From Bog-159 sp963843255 (lineage in GTDB: Bacteria > Acidobacteriota > Terriglobia > Bryobacterales > Bryobacteraceae), in the NCBI GenBank assembly GCA_963843255.1, contig CAWJJQ010000003.1:806001-870000 (forward strand): a stretch of 64,000 nt of DNA. Direction: 5' to 3'. The notes beneath the pieces were generated by a model. The model searched no databases. It was not told where the DNA came from and saw only the letters and a program-made list of their open reading frames with translations. Positions 8,654-17,037 of this stretch are shown here, piece after piece. Position 1 is the first letter of the stretch; each line of letters opens with the position of its first letter. The position numbers and the translations under genes were made by a program.

Positions 8654-9394
8654 ATGTCTGTATTGCAAATGAAACTGAATTCACGGCGCCGCCCAGCGCG
8701 GTGCGCAACGTTCGCCATGATTTTGACCAGCGCGGCTGCTGCTGTGAGTCATGCGCAGGCCCAGGACGCGCAACCGCAGACTACGCCGACGCCGCCCTAC
8801 GTGCTCTTTCAAGATTCCACGCTAACCGGGTCCGGCAGTACCGTAACTGCCAGCCGGCTGGCGGTAGTCCTGGCCACCGGAACGATCTATGAAGACGTCA
8901 CCATGCAATTCGATGTTGACGCGCAGGGTAATCTGACGGTGGCGCCAGGCTATCCGCAGATTGTGCCTTCGGCAACGCCGATCGTAACCCACTTCAGAGC
9001 AGGCACGTATGTCGGCCCAAGCACGATCCTGGGCGGGAAAGCGACCATCACCGTGAGCGGACCCGGTGCTGGGCCTGGCGGCACAACCGAATGGACTATT
9101 GCCGCACAGACGGGCGCCGATCCGTGTACCTATCCCAGCAGCGCCACTTGGTATGTCGGGCCGCTGGCGAACAATCCGCTAGCGTCGCGGCTACAGAAAA
9201 TAGGCATCACGTTTGCCGGGTACAGCTACGGGACCGGCAGCTCCCAATGCACCAACGCGTTTGACTGGAATAACACCAGCACCTTGTTGGGTTTCAGCCA
9301 GGTCGGAAATGCGCTTACAGTCTACAGCTACACTTACGAGAACTCCGACTCTCTGACCCCCGTGGCACAAATCACTTACACGCGGCAACCGTAA
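8654..9394 (+). CDS. Secreted protein of unknown function
   Basis: A 246-residue protein with a signal peptide at the N-terminus: a basic stretch, a hydrophobic core (MILTSAAAAV) and a likely cleavage after AQA. The mature part is rich in Thr, Ser, Gly and Tyr with alternating hydrophobic residues, suggesting a beta-rich extracellular or periplasmic fold. Two Cys in the mature part (DPCTYP, SSQCTN) could form a disulfide. A Shine-Dalgarno (GAGGAG) lies about 14 nt upstream. It is divergent from the sigma-kinase pair, so it could be a target, but nothing proves it. I do not recognise the family. Confidence 0.6.
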   Translation: MSVLQMKLNSRRRPARCATFAMILTSAAAAVSHAQAQDAQPQTTPTPPYVLFQDSTLTGSGSTVTASRLAVVLATGTIYEDVTMQFDVDAQGNLTVAPGYPQIVPSATPIVTHFRAGTYVGPSTILGGKATITVSGPGAGPGGTTEWTIAAQTGADPCTYPSSATWYVGPLANNPLASRLQKIGITFAGYSYGTGSSQCTNAFDWNNTSTLLGFSQVGNALTVYSYTYENSDSLTPVAQITYTRQP

Positions 9395-9433
9395 CCAGGA
9401 TGACGCGCGGCGTACCCCAGATGTCATGAAGCG

Positions 9434-9958
9434 TCACGGGTGCGCCGCGCTATAAAAACTCAAGGCGTTGTCTCCCTGCCGGACGAGGCGGGACCGCCTC
9501 AGTGCCCCATGAACCTCGCCCGGATCAAAGCGCACCGAATGTTGCGCGATCACCAGCGGCGCCTGCGACTGCTCCAGCGCCGGTCCGTACTCAGGATCGA
9601 GTTCGTAAGGCGGATCGAGGAAAACGATATCCGCCGGCTGGCCGGAGAGCGAGGTTAAGACCTTACCCGCGATGACTCGTGCGCGCGCCTCAACACCCAG
9701 CGCGTGCAGGTTCTTCCGAATCACCTCCACGGCTCCCCTGCCCCGCTCCAGAAACACGCAGCGCGCCGCCCCGCGGCTGAGCGCCTCGATCCCCACCGCA
9801 CCGCTTCCCGCATAACAATCCACAAAGACCGAACCATCTACCCGCGGCCCCAGAATATCGAACAGGGTCTCCCGCAGCCGGTCCGGCGTAGGGCGCGTCG
9901 CCAGGCCCGGAATGGTCTTCAGCCGCCGCGACCGGAACTCGCCCCCGATCACCCGCAT
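9434..9958 (-). CDS. rsmD: 16S rRNA (guanine966-N2)-methyltransferase
   Basis: A 174-residue RsmD methyltransferase, the usual length. Visible motifs are MRVIGGEFRSRRL at the start, RPTPDRLRETLFDIL, the SAM-binding motif FVDCYAGSGAVGIEALSRGA and the catalytic FLDPPYE. It makes m2G966 in 16S rRNA during 30S assembly. Its ATG overlaps the end of recG by one base, so it is translated from the same message. recG-rsmD adjacency is common across bacteria. Confidence 0.95.
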   Translation of the reverse strand: MRVIGGEFRSRRLKTIPGLATRPTPDRLRETLFDILGPRVDGSVFVDCYAGSGAVGIEALSRGAARCVFLERGRGAVEVIRKNLHALGVEARARVIAGKVLTSLSGQPADIVFLDPPYELDPEYGPALEQSQAPLVIAQHSVRFDPGEVHGALRRSRLVRQGDNALSFYSAAHP

Positions 9959-12057
9959 CAGCCGACGGTCACCAGCCCGTAGTGCCGCTGCCAGTGGTCG
10001 CGAATATAGGCCACAGCTCGCCGCAATTCGTCTTCTGAAGGCGGGTGGCCCACGAAATCGAGCGCCTCGTGCCGCGCCGCTTCCAGGATTTCTTTATCGC
10101 GCAGAATATTCGCCACGCGCAGCGAAGGCAGGCCGGACTGCTTGGTGCCGAAAAACTCGCCTGGACCGCGCAGCTTCAGATCCATTTCCGCGATGTGGAA
10201 TCCGTCGGTCGAATCCACCAATGTCCGGATGCGTTCCTTGGCCGTATCGCTCATGCGCTCCGTGATCAGGATGCAGTAGCTTTGCGCCGCACCGCGCCCC
10301 ACCCGTCCGCGCAGCTGGTGCAGTTGCGCCAATCCGAAGCGCTCCGCCTGTTCGATCACCATCACGCTGGCATTGGGCACGTCCACGCCAACCTCGATCA
10401 CGGTGGTCGAAACCAGGATTTTGATTTCGTCCTGTTTGAACCGCGCCATGGTGGATTCTTTCTCGTCGCCCGGCAGGCGGCCGTGCATCAGGCCCACGGC
10501 GATATCCGGAAACACTTCGCGCGATAGATGTTCGTACATCTTCTCGGCCGCCTTCATCGCGCTGGTTTCCGATTCCTCGATCACCGGATAGACCACGTAC
10601 GCCTGCCGGCCTTCGTCGATCTGCTTTTTCATGAAGCTGTAGATCTGCTCGGCGTGATCGGAGGTCACATGCTTCGTCACTATTGGCTTGCGCCCAGGCG
10701 GCATTTCGTCGATCACCGAGACATCCAGGTCGCCGTAGAGCGTCATCGCCAGCGTGCGCGGTATCGGGGTCGCGGTCATCACGAGCACGTCCGGATGCAC
10801 TCCCTTCTGCAGCAGTTCGAAACGCTGCATCACGCCGAAGCGATGCTGCTCGTCCACGATCGCCAGCCCCAGCTTCGCAAACTCTACGTCCTTTTCGAGC
10901 AGCGCATGGGTGCCGATGGCCACCTGCGCCATACCGGCGGCGATCAGCTTTTTGAGCTGCACTTTTTCCCGGCTGGTGAACGATCCGGTAAGCTGCAGCA
11001 CCACGTAATTCAATGGCCCCAGGATCTGTTTGAAGTAGAAATAATGCTGCGCCGCCAGAATTTCGGTCGGCGCCAAAACGGCGACCTGGTAGCCGTTTTC
11101 GATGGCGATGACGGCCGCCTCCGCCGCCACGATGGTTTTGCCGCTGCCCACGTCGCCCTGCAGCAGGCGGTTCATGGGACGCGGCGCATTCATGTCCTGG
11201 GCGATCTCGCCGAGCACACGCTTTTGCGCGCCGGTGGGTTTGAACGGTAGCACCGCCTTCACCTTTTCGCGCACGCGATCGGTGAGCTCGAACGATATTC
11301 CCGGCAGCAGTCGCGCTTTGCTGCGCTTCAGAGCCACGCCGCACTCCAGCCAGAAGAATTCCTCGAAGATCAGCCGGAACTGCGCTTGCGAGCGGAAAGC
11401 GTTCAGCAGCCGCATGTCGGTATCCTGCGGCGGGAAGTGCGTCTCGCGGATGGCGGTCGAGCGGTCCGGCAATTTCAAGCGGCGCCGGACCTCCTCGGGC
11501 AGATGGTCTTCGAGCGGCGGCAGAGCCTCCAACACTCGATGCATCATGGCCCGCAGCACGCGCGTGGTGATCTTCGAAACAGCCTCGTACACCGGCACCA
11601 CGCGGCCCAGATGCAGCGCCGCCTCGGCCGCGTCATCGTCATCTGAAAGAATTTCGAATTCCGGATGCAGCATCTGAAGCTGGCCGGCATAGCTGTCGAA
11701 TTCCACTTTGCCGAACAGAGCCACTTTCTGTCCGGGCGCGAGTACGTTGGCCAGATACCCGCCGTGAAACCACTTGCCCGTCAGCACTGCCCGCGAGCGA
11801 TCGGTGAATGATGCTTCAAACAGGCCCAGGTTGCGGCGTTTGAATCCCGACAAGCCGGCCGACCTGCACCTCCGCGATCACTGTGGCCATCTCGCCCGGC
11901 GCCAGTTGCGTTCACCGGCTTCACATTGCTGCGGTCTTCGTAGCGGAACGGCACGTAGGCGAGCAGATCCTCGACCGTGCTCAGGCCCTTGGCCTCCAGC
12001 ATGGCGCCGCGCGCCGGACCGACGCCTTTGATGTAGGTAAGAGGAGTAACCAGATCC
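9958..12057 (-). pseudogene. recG: ATP-dependent DNA helicase RecG, interrupted by two frameshifts near the N-terminus
   Basis: The frame from 11853 down encodes a 631-residue RecG: Walker A (LLQGDVGSGKT), DEQH box (IVDEQHRFGV), TATPIPRTL, and motif VI-like QLRGRVGRG. The wedge-domain start (MDLVTPLTYIKGVGP, then LEAKGLSTVEDLLAYVPFRYED) lies upstream at 12057 in a different frame. Between them the continuation LAPGEMATVIAEVQVGRLVG reads in the third frame. Two +1 shifts are needed, near 11911 and 11856. Together they give ~700 residues, the normal length. RecG rescues stalled forks. The rest of the gene is undamaged, so sequencing error is a real alternative to a true break; a short form from TTG at 11853 is unlikely. 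Confidence 0.88.
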
Positions 12058-12102
12058 ATGAAGCGCGAGAGGCTAGGCGTGGCCCTCCCACCACAGTGTA
12101 CA

Positions 12103-13059
12103 ATGCCGGAAGTGAAACTCATTGGCATTGTAGTTTTTTCGGCGCTGGTATGCGCTTGCACCGCCCGGAGCGCGACGCTGCGATTGGGGATTATCGGCAC
12201 GGACACCTCTCACGCCACCGCGTTCACCCAGATGCTCAACGACGAATCGTCGCCCGATCATGTTCCGGGCGGCCGCGTGGTGGCCGCGTTCAAGGGCGGC
12301 AGCCCGGACGTGGAATCGAGCGCGTCGCGCGTGGACAAATTCGCGGACGAGCTGCGCAGCAAGTGGAAGGTGCAGTTCTATATGACTATTCCGGAGCTCT
12401 GCCGTAACGTGGACGCCGTAATGATCGAAAGCTTGGATGGACGCGTACACCTGGCACAGGCGCGGCTGGTGATCGCGGCCCACAAGCCGCTGTTCATCGA
12501 TAAACCGCTGGCATCCACGCTGGAGGATGCGCGCGAGATTGCGCGCCTGGCCGCCGAGGGCGGAGTGCCGTGGTTCAGCTCTTCCAGCCTGCGCTTTAGC
12601 GAGATCGCCGAGACCATGAAGTTCGCCGATGCCACCGGCGTAGAGACCTGGGGTCCGGGACCGCTGGAGCCACACCATCAGCTCGAGCTTTCCTGGTACG
12701 CCATCCATCCCATCGAGCTGCTCTACTCGTTGATGGGCCCGGGCTGCGAAGAGGTGGCCCGCACTTTTACACCGGATGCCGATCTGGTCGTAGGCCGCTG
12801 GAAAGACGGCCGCATCGGCTCGGTGCGCGCCTTGCGGCCTTACAGCGAATACGGCGCGGTGGTCTTTCGTCCCAAGCAGATCATGGAGAGCCCCTCGCGT
12901 CCGTCCGATAGCTATCGTCCGCTGGTGGTAGAAATGATGAAGTTCTTCGAGACCGGCCAGCCGCCGGTAGCCAACCGCGAGACGCTCGAGATCTTTGCCT
13001 TCATGGATGCCGCGCAGCGCAGCAAGGAAGACGGCGGCAGGCCGATGCGGTTACGATAG
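12103..13059 (+). CDS. Gfo/Idh/MocA-family oxidoreductase with signal peptide
   Basis: A 318-residue dehydrogenase-like protein. After a hydrophobic N-terminal segment (LIGIVVFSALVCAC) comes the Rossmann strand LRLGIIGTDTSHATAF, and later the family's nucleotide/sugar-side motif KPLFIDKPLAST (EKP-like). This branch, with TDTSH instead of the classic GxGxxG and an export signal, is common in Planctomycetes and Acidobacteriota and is usually annotated as a sugar dehydrogenase. I take the ATG at 12103 because it places the hydrophobic core at the N-terminus. It is divergent from recG, with only 45 bp between. Substrate unknown. Confidence 0.75.
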   Translation: MPEVKLIGIVVFSALVCACTARSATLRLGIIGTDTSHATAFTQMLNDESSPDHVPGGRVVAAFKGGSPDVESSASRVDKFADELRSKWKVQFYMTIPELCRNVDAVMIESLDGRVHLAQARLVIAAHKPLFIDKPLASTLEDAREIARLAAEGGVPWFSSSSLRFSEIAETMKFADATGVETWGPGPLEPHHQLELSWYAIHPIELLYSLMGPGCEEVARTFTPDADLVVGRWKDGRIGSVRALRPYSEYGAVVFRPKQIMESPSRPSDSYRPLVVEMMKFFETGQPPVANRETLEIFAFMDAAQRSKEDGGRPMRLR

Positions 13060-13071
13060 AAGATTGCGCTC

Positions 13072-13842
13072 ATGCCAAATCTACTGGAGGGCAAACTTGC
13101 CCTCATCCTCGGAATAGCCAATAAATGGAGCCTGGCTTATGCGATCGCCCAAGCTTTCTGGCGCGAAGGGGCGACCCTGGCGCTCACATATCTGGGTGAC
13201 CGCCAGAAGGTAGCCATCGAAGAAATGTCGCAAGGCATGGCACTGGCGGGCCTGTGGCCCTGCGACGTCACCAAGGAAGAAGAGCTGGCCGCCTTGACGG
13301 AATCGCTGCGCGCGTTGGGCCGGCCGCTCGACGCGGTGGTCCACAGCCTGGCGTTCGCGAACCGCGACGACCTATCCCGGCCTTTCGTAGAGACCGGACG
13401 GGCCGGGTTCCTGCTGGCGCAGGAGGTAAGCTCGTATTCGTTGGTGGCGGTGGCGCGCGCGGTTACTCCGGTGATGACCGCTGGAGGCGCGCTGATGACC
13501 CTTACCTATCTGGGCGCTACGCGTGTGGTGCCCAACTACAACGTGATGGGGGTGGCAAAAGCATCCCTTGAAGCTTCCGTCCGCTACTTGGCCAGCGATC
13601 TGGGGCCGCAGCGTATTCGCGTGAACGCCATCTCGGCAGGACCGGTGAAGACCGCGTCGGCGCGGGCGGTGAAAGATTTCACCACCATCCTGGATTACGT
13701 GGCGCAGCGCTCGCCTTTACGCCGCAACACCGATCCGGCGGAAGTGGCCGACACGGCGGTGTTTCTGGCCAGCGACCTGGGCCGGGGCGTCACCGGTAAC
13801 ACGATTTTCGTCGACGCCGGAATCCAAATCATGGGTTTATAG
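13072..13842 (+). CDS. fabI: Enoyl-[acyl-carrier-protein] reductase (NADH)
   Basis: A 256-residue FabI, standard length. It begins with the divergent SDR cofactor motif of FabI (LILGIANKWSLAYAIAQ), contains DVHSLAF-type sequence (VVHSLAFANRDDL) and the catalytic Tyr-x6-Lys (YNVMGVAK), and ends with FVDAGIQIMG. It reduces enoyl-ACP in the last step of each fatty acid elongation cycle. It starts 12 nt after the Gfo/Idh gene and is followed 12 nt later by the EgtD-like gene, so the three may be co-transcribed. Confidence 0.95.
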   Translation: MPNLLEGKLALILGIANKWSLAYAIAQAFWREGATLALTYLGDRQKVAIEEMSQGMALAGLWPCDVTKEEELAALTESLRALGRPLDAVVHSLAFANRDDLSRPFVETGRAGFLLAQEVSSYSLVAVARAVTPVMTAGGALMTLTYLGATRVVPNYNVMGVAKASLEASVRYLASDLGPQRIRVNAISAGPVKTASARAVKDFTTILDYVAQRSPLRRNTDPAEVADTAVFLASDLGRGVTGNTIFVDAGIQIMGL

Positions 13843-13854
13843 TTAAATTGGCCC

Positions 13855-14778
13855 ATGAAAATTGAAGTGGTTCTGACCGAGGCGGAGATTGTGCAAGAAC
13901 TCGCCGAGGCAGTGGAGGCGCGCGACCTTCCCGAAAAGTTCTTCTATTGGAGTCCGCTCGCCGTGCGCGCCTGGCTCGATCGTGCGGCCGATCCTTGCCG
14001 GCGCGGCCTGCGCGATTGCTGGAAGCAACTGGCCGGAAGAGCCTCATGGCTGCTCGAACCCTTTGCCGATCCGGTGGATATTATCAGTTTTGGCGCGGGC
14101 GACGGCGCTACCGACCTTCTGTTGTTGGAGACCGTTCACCAGTCCGGCCGCGAACAGAAATACTACCCTGTGGACGCCAGCCAGGCACTGCTTGAAACGG
14201 CATGCGCCGCCGCGGAGGACCTGGATATCGAGACGGCCGGGATCAAGGCGGATATCTCCAGCCCCATGCACCTGGTTTTCGCTTCCGATGCGGCTGAGTC
14301 GCCCAAGCTGATGCTGATGTCGGGCAACACGCTCGGAGGATTCGATCCGCTGGACCACATTCGCCACCTGGCGCAGTGCCTGCACGCGAGCGATCGCCTG
14401 GTGCTGGACGCCGAGATCTATCAGCCCGATGGATTGCTGCAGGAAGAAGAATCGCTGCGGAAGTTCGCCTTTGCGCCGCTGGCCGCACTGAATGTGTCAG
14501 CCGACGATGGCGAAGTGCGCTTCGAACATAAGCCCGACCAGAGCGTGAGCGGGCTGCATGTGACCGCCGCGCACTTTCGTCCCGACCGCGATTTGCGTAT
14601 TCTGGCGATGGATCACGAGGTGCTGGTGGAACGCGGCGAGCACATCAATCTGAACTTCCGCTACACGTTTACGCCCGAGGCGCTGCGCACACTGCTGGTG
14701 CAGCATGGCGGCCTCAAAATTCTGGACGAGATCCCCAGCCCGGATGGGAAGTATCTGTTGGCCGTCTGTTCGCGGTAA
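13855..14778 (+). CDS. EgtD-like SAM-dependent methyltransferase
   Basis: A 307-residue protein of the histidine N-alpha-methyltransferase (EgtD-like, Methyltransf_33) family. Signatures are FFYWSP near the start, the SAM loop IISFGAGDGATD, YYPVDASQALLE, LMLMSGNTLGGFD and the C-terminal FRYTFTPEALRTLL. EgtD makes hercynine for ergothioneine, but EgtB is absent nearby and other members act on different substrates, so I do not assign egtD. It overlaps nothing and precedes tRNA-Arg by 14 nt. Confidence 0.7.
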   Translation: MKIEVVLTEAEIVQELAEAVEARDLPEKFFYWSPLAVRAWLDRAADPCRRGLRDCWKQLAGRASWLLEPFADPVDIISFGAGDGATDLLLLETVHQSGREQKYYPVDASQALLETACAAAEDLDIETAGIKADISSPMHLVFASDAAESPKLMLMSGNTLGGFDPLDHIRHLAQCLHASDRLVLDAEIYQPDGLLQEEESLRKFAFAPLAALNVSADDGEVRFEHKPDQSVSGLHVTAAHFRPDRDLRILAMDHEVLVERGEHINLNFRYTFTPEALRTLLVQHGGLKILDEIPSPDGKYLLAVCSR

Positions 14779-14792
14779 AATTGGCGTGGTGC

Positions 14793-14869
14793 GCGCCCGT
14801 AGCTCAGTTGGATAGAGCGGCTGGCTTCGAACCAGTAGGCCGGGGGTTCGAGTCCCTCCGGGCGCGCCA
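14793..14869 (+). tRNA. tRNA-Arg (anticodon TCG)
   Basis: A 77-nt tRNA. The acceptor stem pairs GCGCCCG (14793-14799) with CGGGCGC (14859-14865), then G and an encoded CCA. The D arm is AGCTCAGTTGGATAGAGC, the anticodon arm GCTGG-CTTCGAA-CCAGT gives anticodon TCG (decodes CGA), and the T arm is CCGGGGGTTCGAGTCCCTCCG. Its 3' 48 nt are repeated exactly at 15971-16018, marking it as an integration site. Confidence 0.95.
14822..14869 (+). repeat. Left attachment-site copy within the tRNA-Arg 3' half
   Basis: This 48-bp stretch, from the anticodon stem to the CCA end of tRNA-Arg, is identical to 15971-16018; the flanking bases differ on both sides. A direct repeat of a tRNA 3' end is the classic product of tyrosine-recombinase integration (attL here). 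Confidence 0.85.
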
Positions 14870-14932
14870 ATTAACTCATTTATAAATCATATAGTTGGCG
14901 TGAGGACGGCTCTCCAAGCCTTGCTTTTGTCC

Positions 14933-14957
14933 GGTATGCCCAGAAGTATGCCCACCT
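14933..14957 (+). repeat. Left copy of a paired short repeat inside the island
   Basis: A 25-bp sequence containing two TATGCCCA units 12 bp apart. It matches 15833-15857 with two mismatches. The stretch 14870-15100 otherwise contains only weak short frames that I cannot support as genes; one could be the end of a former integrase. Confidence 0.6.
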
Positions 14958-15100
14958 TTTTCCTCTCGCACTCTTTCCAGGGCCGCGCGAAGTTTGCTCT
15001 TGAGGGTGAACGTTAGCCCTAGCAAAGCGTCCTCGACGGCCTCTGAACGACTGGCGATTTCGGCCGGCAGCATGCACGCGGCGGATCGAGGCTGGCGGCC

Positions 15101-15481
15101 TCAATAGTTGGGCACCTCCAGTTTGAGATCGTCGATCATTTGGAAGTGCTTGCGATTCTTGGTCGCAAGCGTGAGCCCTTCTTCGAGAGCAGTCGCGGCA
15201 ATCAAGGAATCAAGGGCCTGCAATCCATGCGAGCGCGCGTAGCTCTTCATTAGGTAGTATGCCCGGCGGGCGACGTCCTCGTTCGGAGGGATCGCGCGGT
15301 ATCCGCTCAGTACCAGATCGAGATCGGCGGTTTCGCGCTGCGTGCGGGCGCCGGCAAGAAGTTCGAGGCAGGTGATCGCGGAGATGGACCACGCGCCGGC
15401 GAGGCCGTCGAGGTATTCCGCCGCTGTCAAACTCCCGCGCGTGACGTCCACAAGGATGTTGGTATCAACCAGGTACCCCAT
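15101..15481 (-). CDS. PIN-domain ribonuclease toxin (VapC-like)
   Basis: A 126-residue PIN-domain protein of normal VapC length. Acidic metal-binding positions are visible: the first Asp in LVDTNILVD (residue 6), Glu in CLELLAGA (about 40), Asp in LDSLIAATA (about 93) and the later TKNRKHF. VapC toxins cleave tRNA or rRNA when released from the antitoxin. Its start lies 13 nt downstream of the antitoxin stop, forming a two-gene operon inside the tRNA-bounded island. RNA target unknown. Confidence 0.85.
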   Translation of the reverse strand: MGYLVDTNILVDVTRGSLTAAEYLDGLAGAWSISAITCLELLAGARTQRETADLDLVLSGYRAIPPNEDVARRAYYLMKSYARSHGLQALDSLIAATALEEGLTLATKNRKHFQMIDDLKLEVPNY

Positions 15482-15494
15482 CTCTCTGGCTGCT

Positions 15495-15713
15495 TCAGTA
15501 GCGCGGCCGGCGCATGCGGTCTTCGTACGTTACGCCGTCGGGGATGTCCTCGCGGTCGGCCCACATGCCGAAGATCGGCAGATCCCGGACGGACTTGGGC
15601 TTTTGGGGCGCGCCTTCCACGGGGACATGCACCTCGACCCTCGTGCCTTCGGTAAGCTGCACCTCCTCCAGCGGTTTGAAGACGCCGTTCTCGTACGTAG
15701 CGGGAATCGTCAT
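15495..15713 (-). CDS. Antitoxin of the DUF104 (AF2212/PG0164) type
   Basis: A 72-residue protein that begins MTIPATYENGVFKPLEEVQL, the hallmark of DUF104 antitoxins, followed by EGTRVEVHVP, then a tail that would wrap the toxin (IFGMWADREDIPDGV). It precedes the PIN toxin as antitoxins usually do. The 257 bp upstream (15714-15970) contain the right-hand TATGCCCA repeat and presumably the promoter; I see no gene there. Confidence 0.82.
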   Translation of the reverse strand: MTIPATYENGVFKPLEEVQLTEGTRVEVHVPVEGAPQKPKSVRDLPIFGMWADREDIPDGVTYEDRMRRPRY

Positions 15714-15832
15714 GGTTGCCTTCCCTCACCAATTGTAGCGTAGGCGGCCGGCGCCATTTGCGCGGCGAACACGTACATACCTGGGAAGTCCTTTCTCCGG
15801 CGTGCCCCCGCAGCGGTCCACTAGGTCATTCA

Positions 15833-15857
15833 GGTATGCCCAATAGTATGCCCACCT
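15833..15857 (+). repeat. Right copy of the paired short repeat inside the island
   Basis: Matches 14933-14957 at 23 of 25 positions and has the same internal TATGCCCA duplication with a 12-bp period. It lies 113 bp inside the right att copy. Possible roles are recombinase arm sites or a remnant of nested insertions. Confidence 0.6.
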
Positions 15858-15970
15858 CCTGCATCGCAGCATTGATCCGCACTACTCGCTGCCATTCTTA
15901 AGTCCTTGAAAATGCGCATTTATGAGCAACCGTGAGCAAGCCTGCAACTTATTGATTTCGGGCAAAGCAA

Positions 15971-16018
15971 TGGCTTCGAACCAGTAGGCCGGGGGTTCGA
16001 GTCCCTCCGGGCGCGCCA
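15971..16018 (+). repeat. Right attachment-site copy (tRNA-Arg 3' fragment)
   Basis: An exact 48-bp copy of 14822-14869. It lacks the 5' half of the tRNA, so it is not a functional tRNA. The intact tRNA is therefore on the left and this is the displaced end (attR). Confidence 0.85.
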
Positions 16019-16139
16019 TCTTCCAAAAGACTTCGCAGATCAAGACAGTTGATTGCCCCCCTCAAACCCACTCAAAATAATTGGAGAAGGGCGGGTCTTT
16101 ATAGGTGGTACGTTATGTCAGTTCACCATTTCAGTGGAC

Positions 16140-16958
16140 GGTAAACCCCAAGACTAAGTCGGGCTCCAACGGACGGTGTCCGGAAGCTCTTCTGGTAGTG
16201 CCGGAGGGTGATGGTGGGTCGGCGTGCCGCGCTGGGCCTACGTGCTATTGGGATGCTTGGCCCGGTCGTCAAACAGGGTGGCGCAGGTCCGCCGCGGGCT
16301 CGGGAAGTTCAAAGCAGTCTTCAGGGCTACCTTGCCGTGCTTGACGGTCTTCTCGAATTCCCCGACTTTAGCCTGGATGGCCGCGCCTGGAGAATGCGCT
16401 GCCGGTAGTTGTTCGGGTTCAGGAATCCGGGGCCGCCGCACGGTCTGGAAGGGCCATTCCGCCGCTCGCCTGGATGGCCCTGCATCCAGGCGGTCAACTC
16501 GACGTTCACTTCCGATGGGATATAAACAGATGCCGCGGAGGCATACGTCTTCAGGCCCGAGCTTTTCCCGATTACCAGGGCTTCGTCGATGCGGAGCTGA
16601 TTCCGCTGGAGCTCGCCCCGGCGCGAGACAAAAGTTCCTCGGCCCGCAGGCCAAGCTGAATGAACATTTTCGTCTACGGACAGATACCGCTCGCATGGCC
16701 TCGTCTTGCTATCGGCCGTGAGATCCTCAGTGGGGTTATCCGGCATGATCTTCTTCTTCCGGGCCACCTTCCGGATGGCGCGGATGTGCGGCATTTTGAT
16801 GTGATTTTGGATTATCGGGGACGCGCCGCGCATCCGACTTGGTAAGCAGGCCCGATCCCGCGTAATGATCTTCTCACGCTGGCGACGTTGCTCGGCCGTC
16901 CGGAATGTGCGGGCGCACTTGTACGCAGAGTGCCGCGCTGGTAACGGGCTCTGGACAT
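16140..16958 (-). pseudogene. Degenerate tyrosine recombinase (integrase)
   Basis: Pieces of a phage-type integrase read in order down the minus strand through several frames. MSRARYQRGTL lies at 16958, as in integrase N-termini, followed by KTRPCERYLSVDE, RIDEALVIG, GLKTYASAASVYIPSEVNVE, FLNPNNYRQRIL, LNFPSPRRTCATLF (box II Arg), DRAKHPNST and finally TLRHYQKSF, whose Tyr is in the position of the nucleophile. Frame changes and at least one in-frame stop (after HPNST) show it is dead. It is the likely former integrase of the tRNA-Arg island. The frames and order are seen; the family call rests on motif recognition. Confidence 0.7.
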
Positions 16959-17037
16959 GTGCCTTCCGATCGCTGTCGGATCGCGGGATATGTGCAGCCG
17001 TTTGCGGTCCCAGCGGTCGACGGTCTCATCCACATCC

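Larger units (their letters stand above)
14870..16018. mobile_element. 1.15-kb tRNA-Arg-bounded genomic micro-island carrying a toxin-antitoxin module
   Basis: The segment between the two 48-bp repeats is 1149 bp including one copy. It holds a PIN toxin, its antitoxin and paired short repeats near each end (14933-14957, 15833-15857), but no integrase. A degenerate tyrosine integrase lies immediately outside the right copy (16140-16958). The segment is either a deletion derivative of a larger island or a small element mobilised in trans. The toxin-antitoxin pair could explain its retention. Confidence 0.7.

Noticed and set aside
10094..11344. 416-codon minus-strand frame within recG
   Set aside because: Arg/Gly/Ala-rich shadow of the helicase in another frame; no motif.
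14876..15104. Short minus-strand ORFs between tRNA-Arg and the toxin gene
   Set aside because: Two overlapping frames with no recognisable motif; may be remnants of an integrase end, but unsupported.
14933..15857. TATGCCCA repeats as a CRISPR array
   Set aside because: Only two copies per site, units too short and no spacers of regular length.
15971..16018. Second tRNA gene
   Set aside because: It is only the 3' 48 nt of tRNA-Arg, lacking the acceptor 5' strand and D arm.
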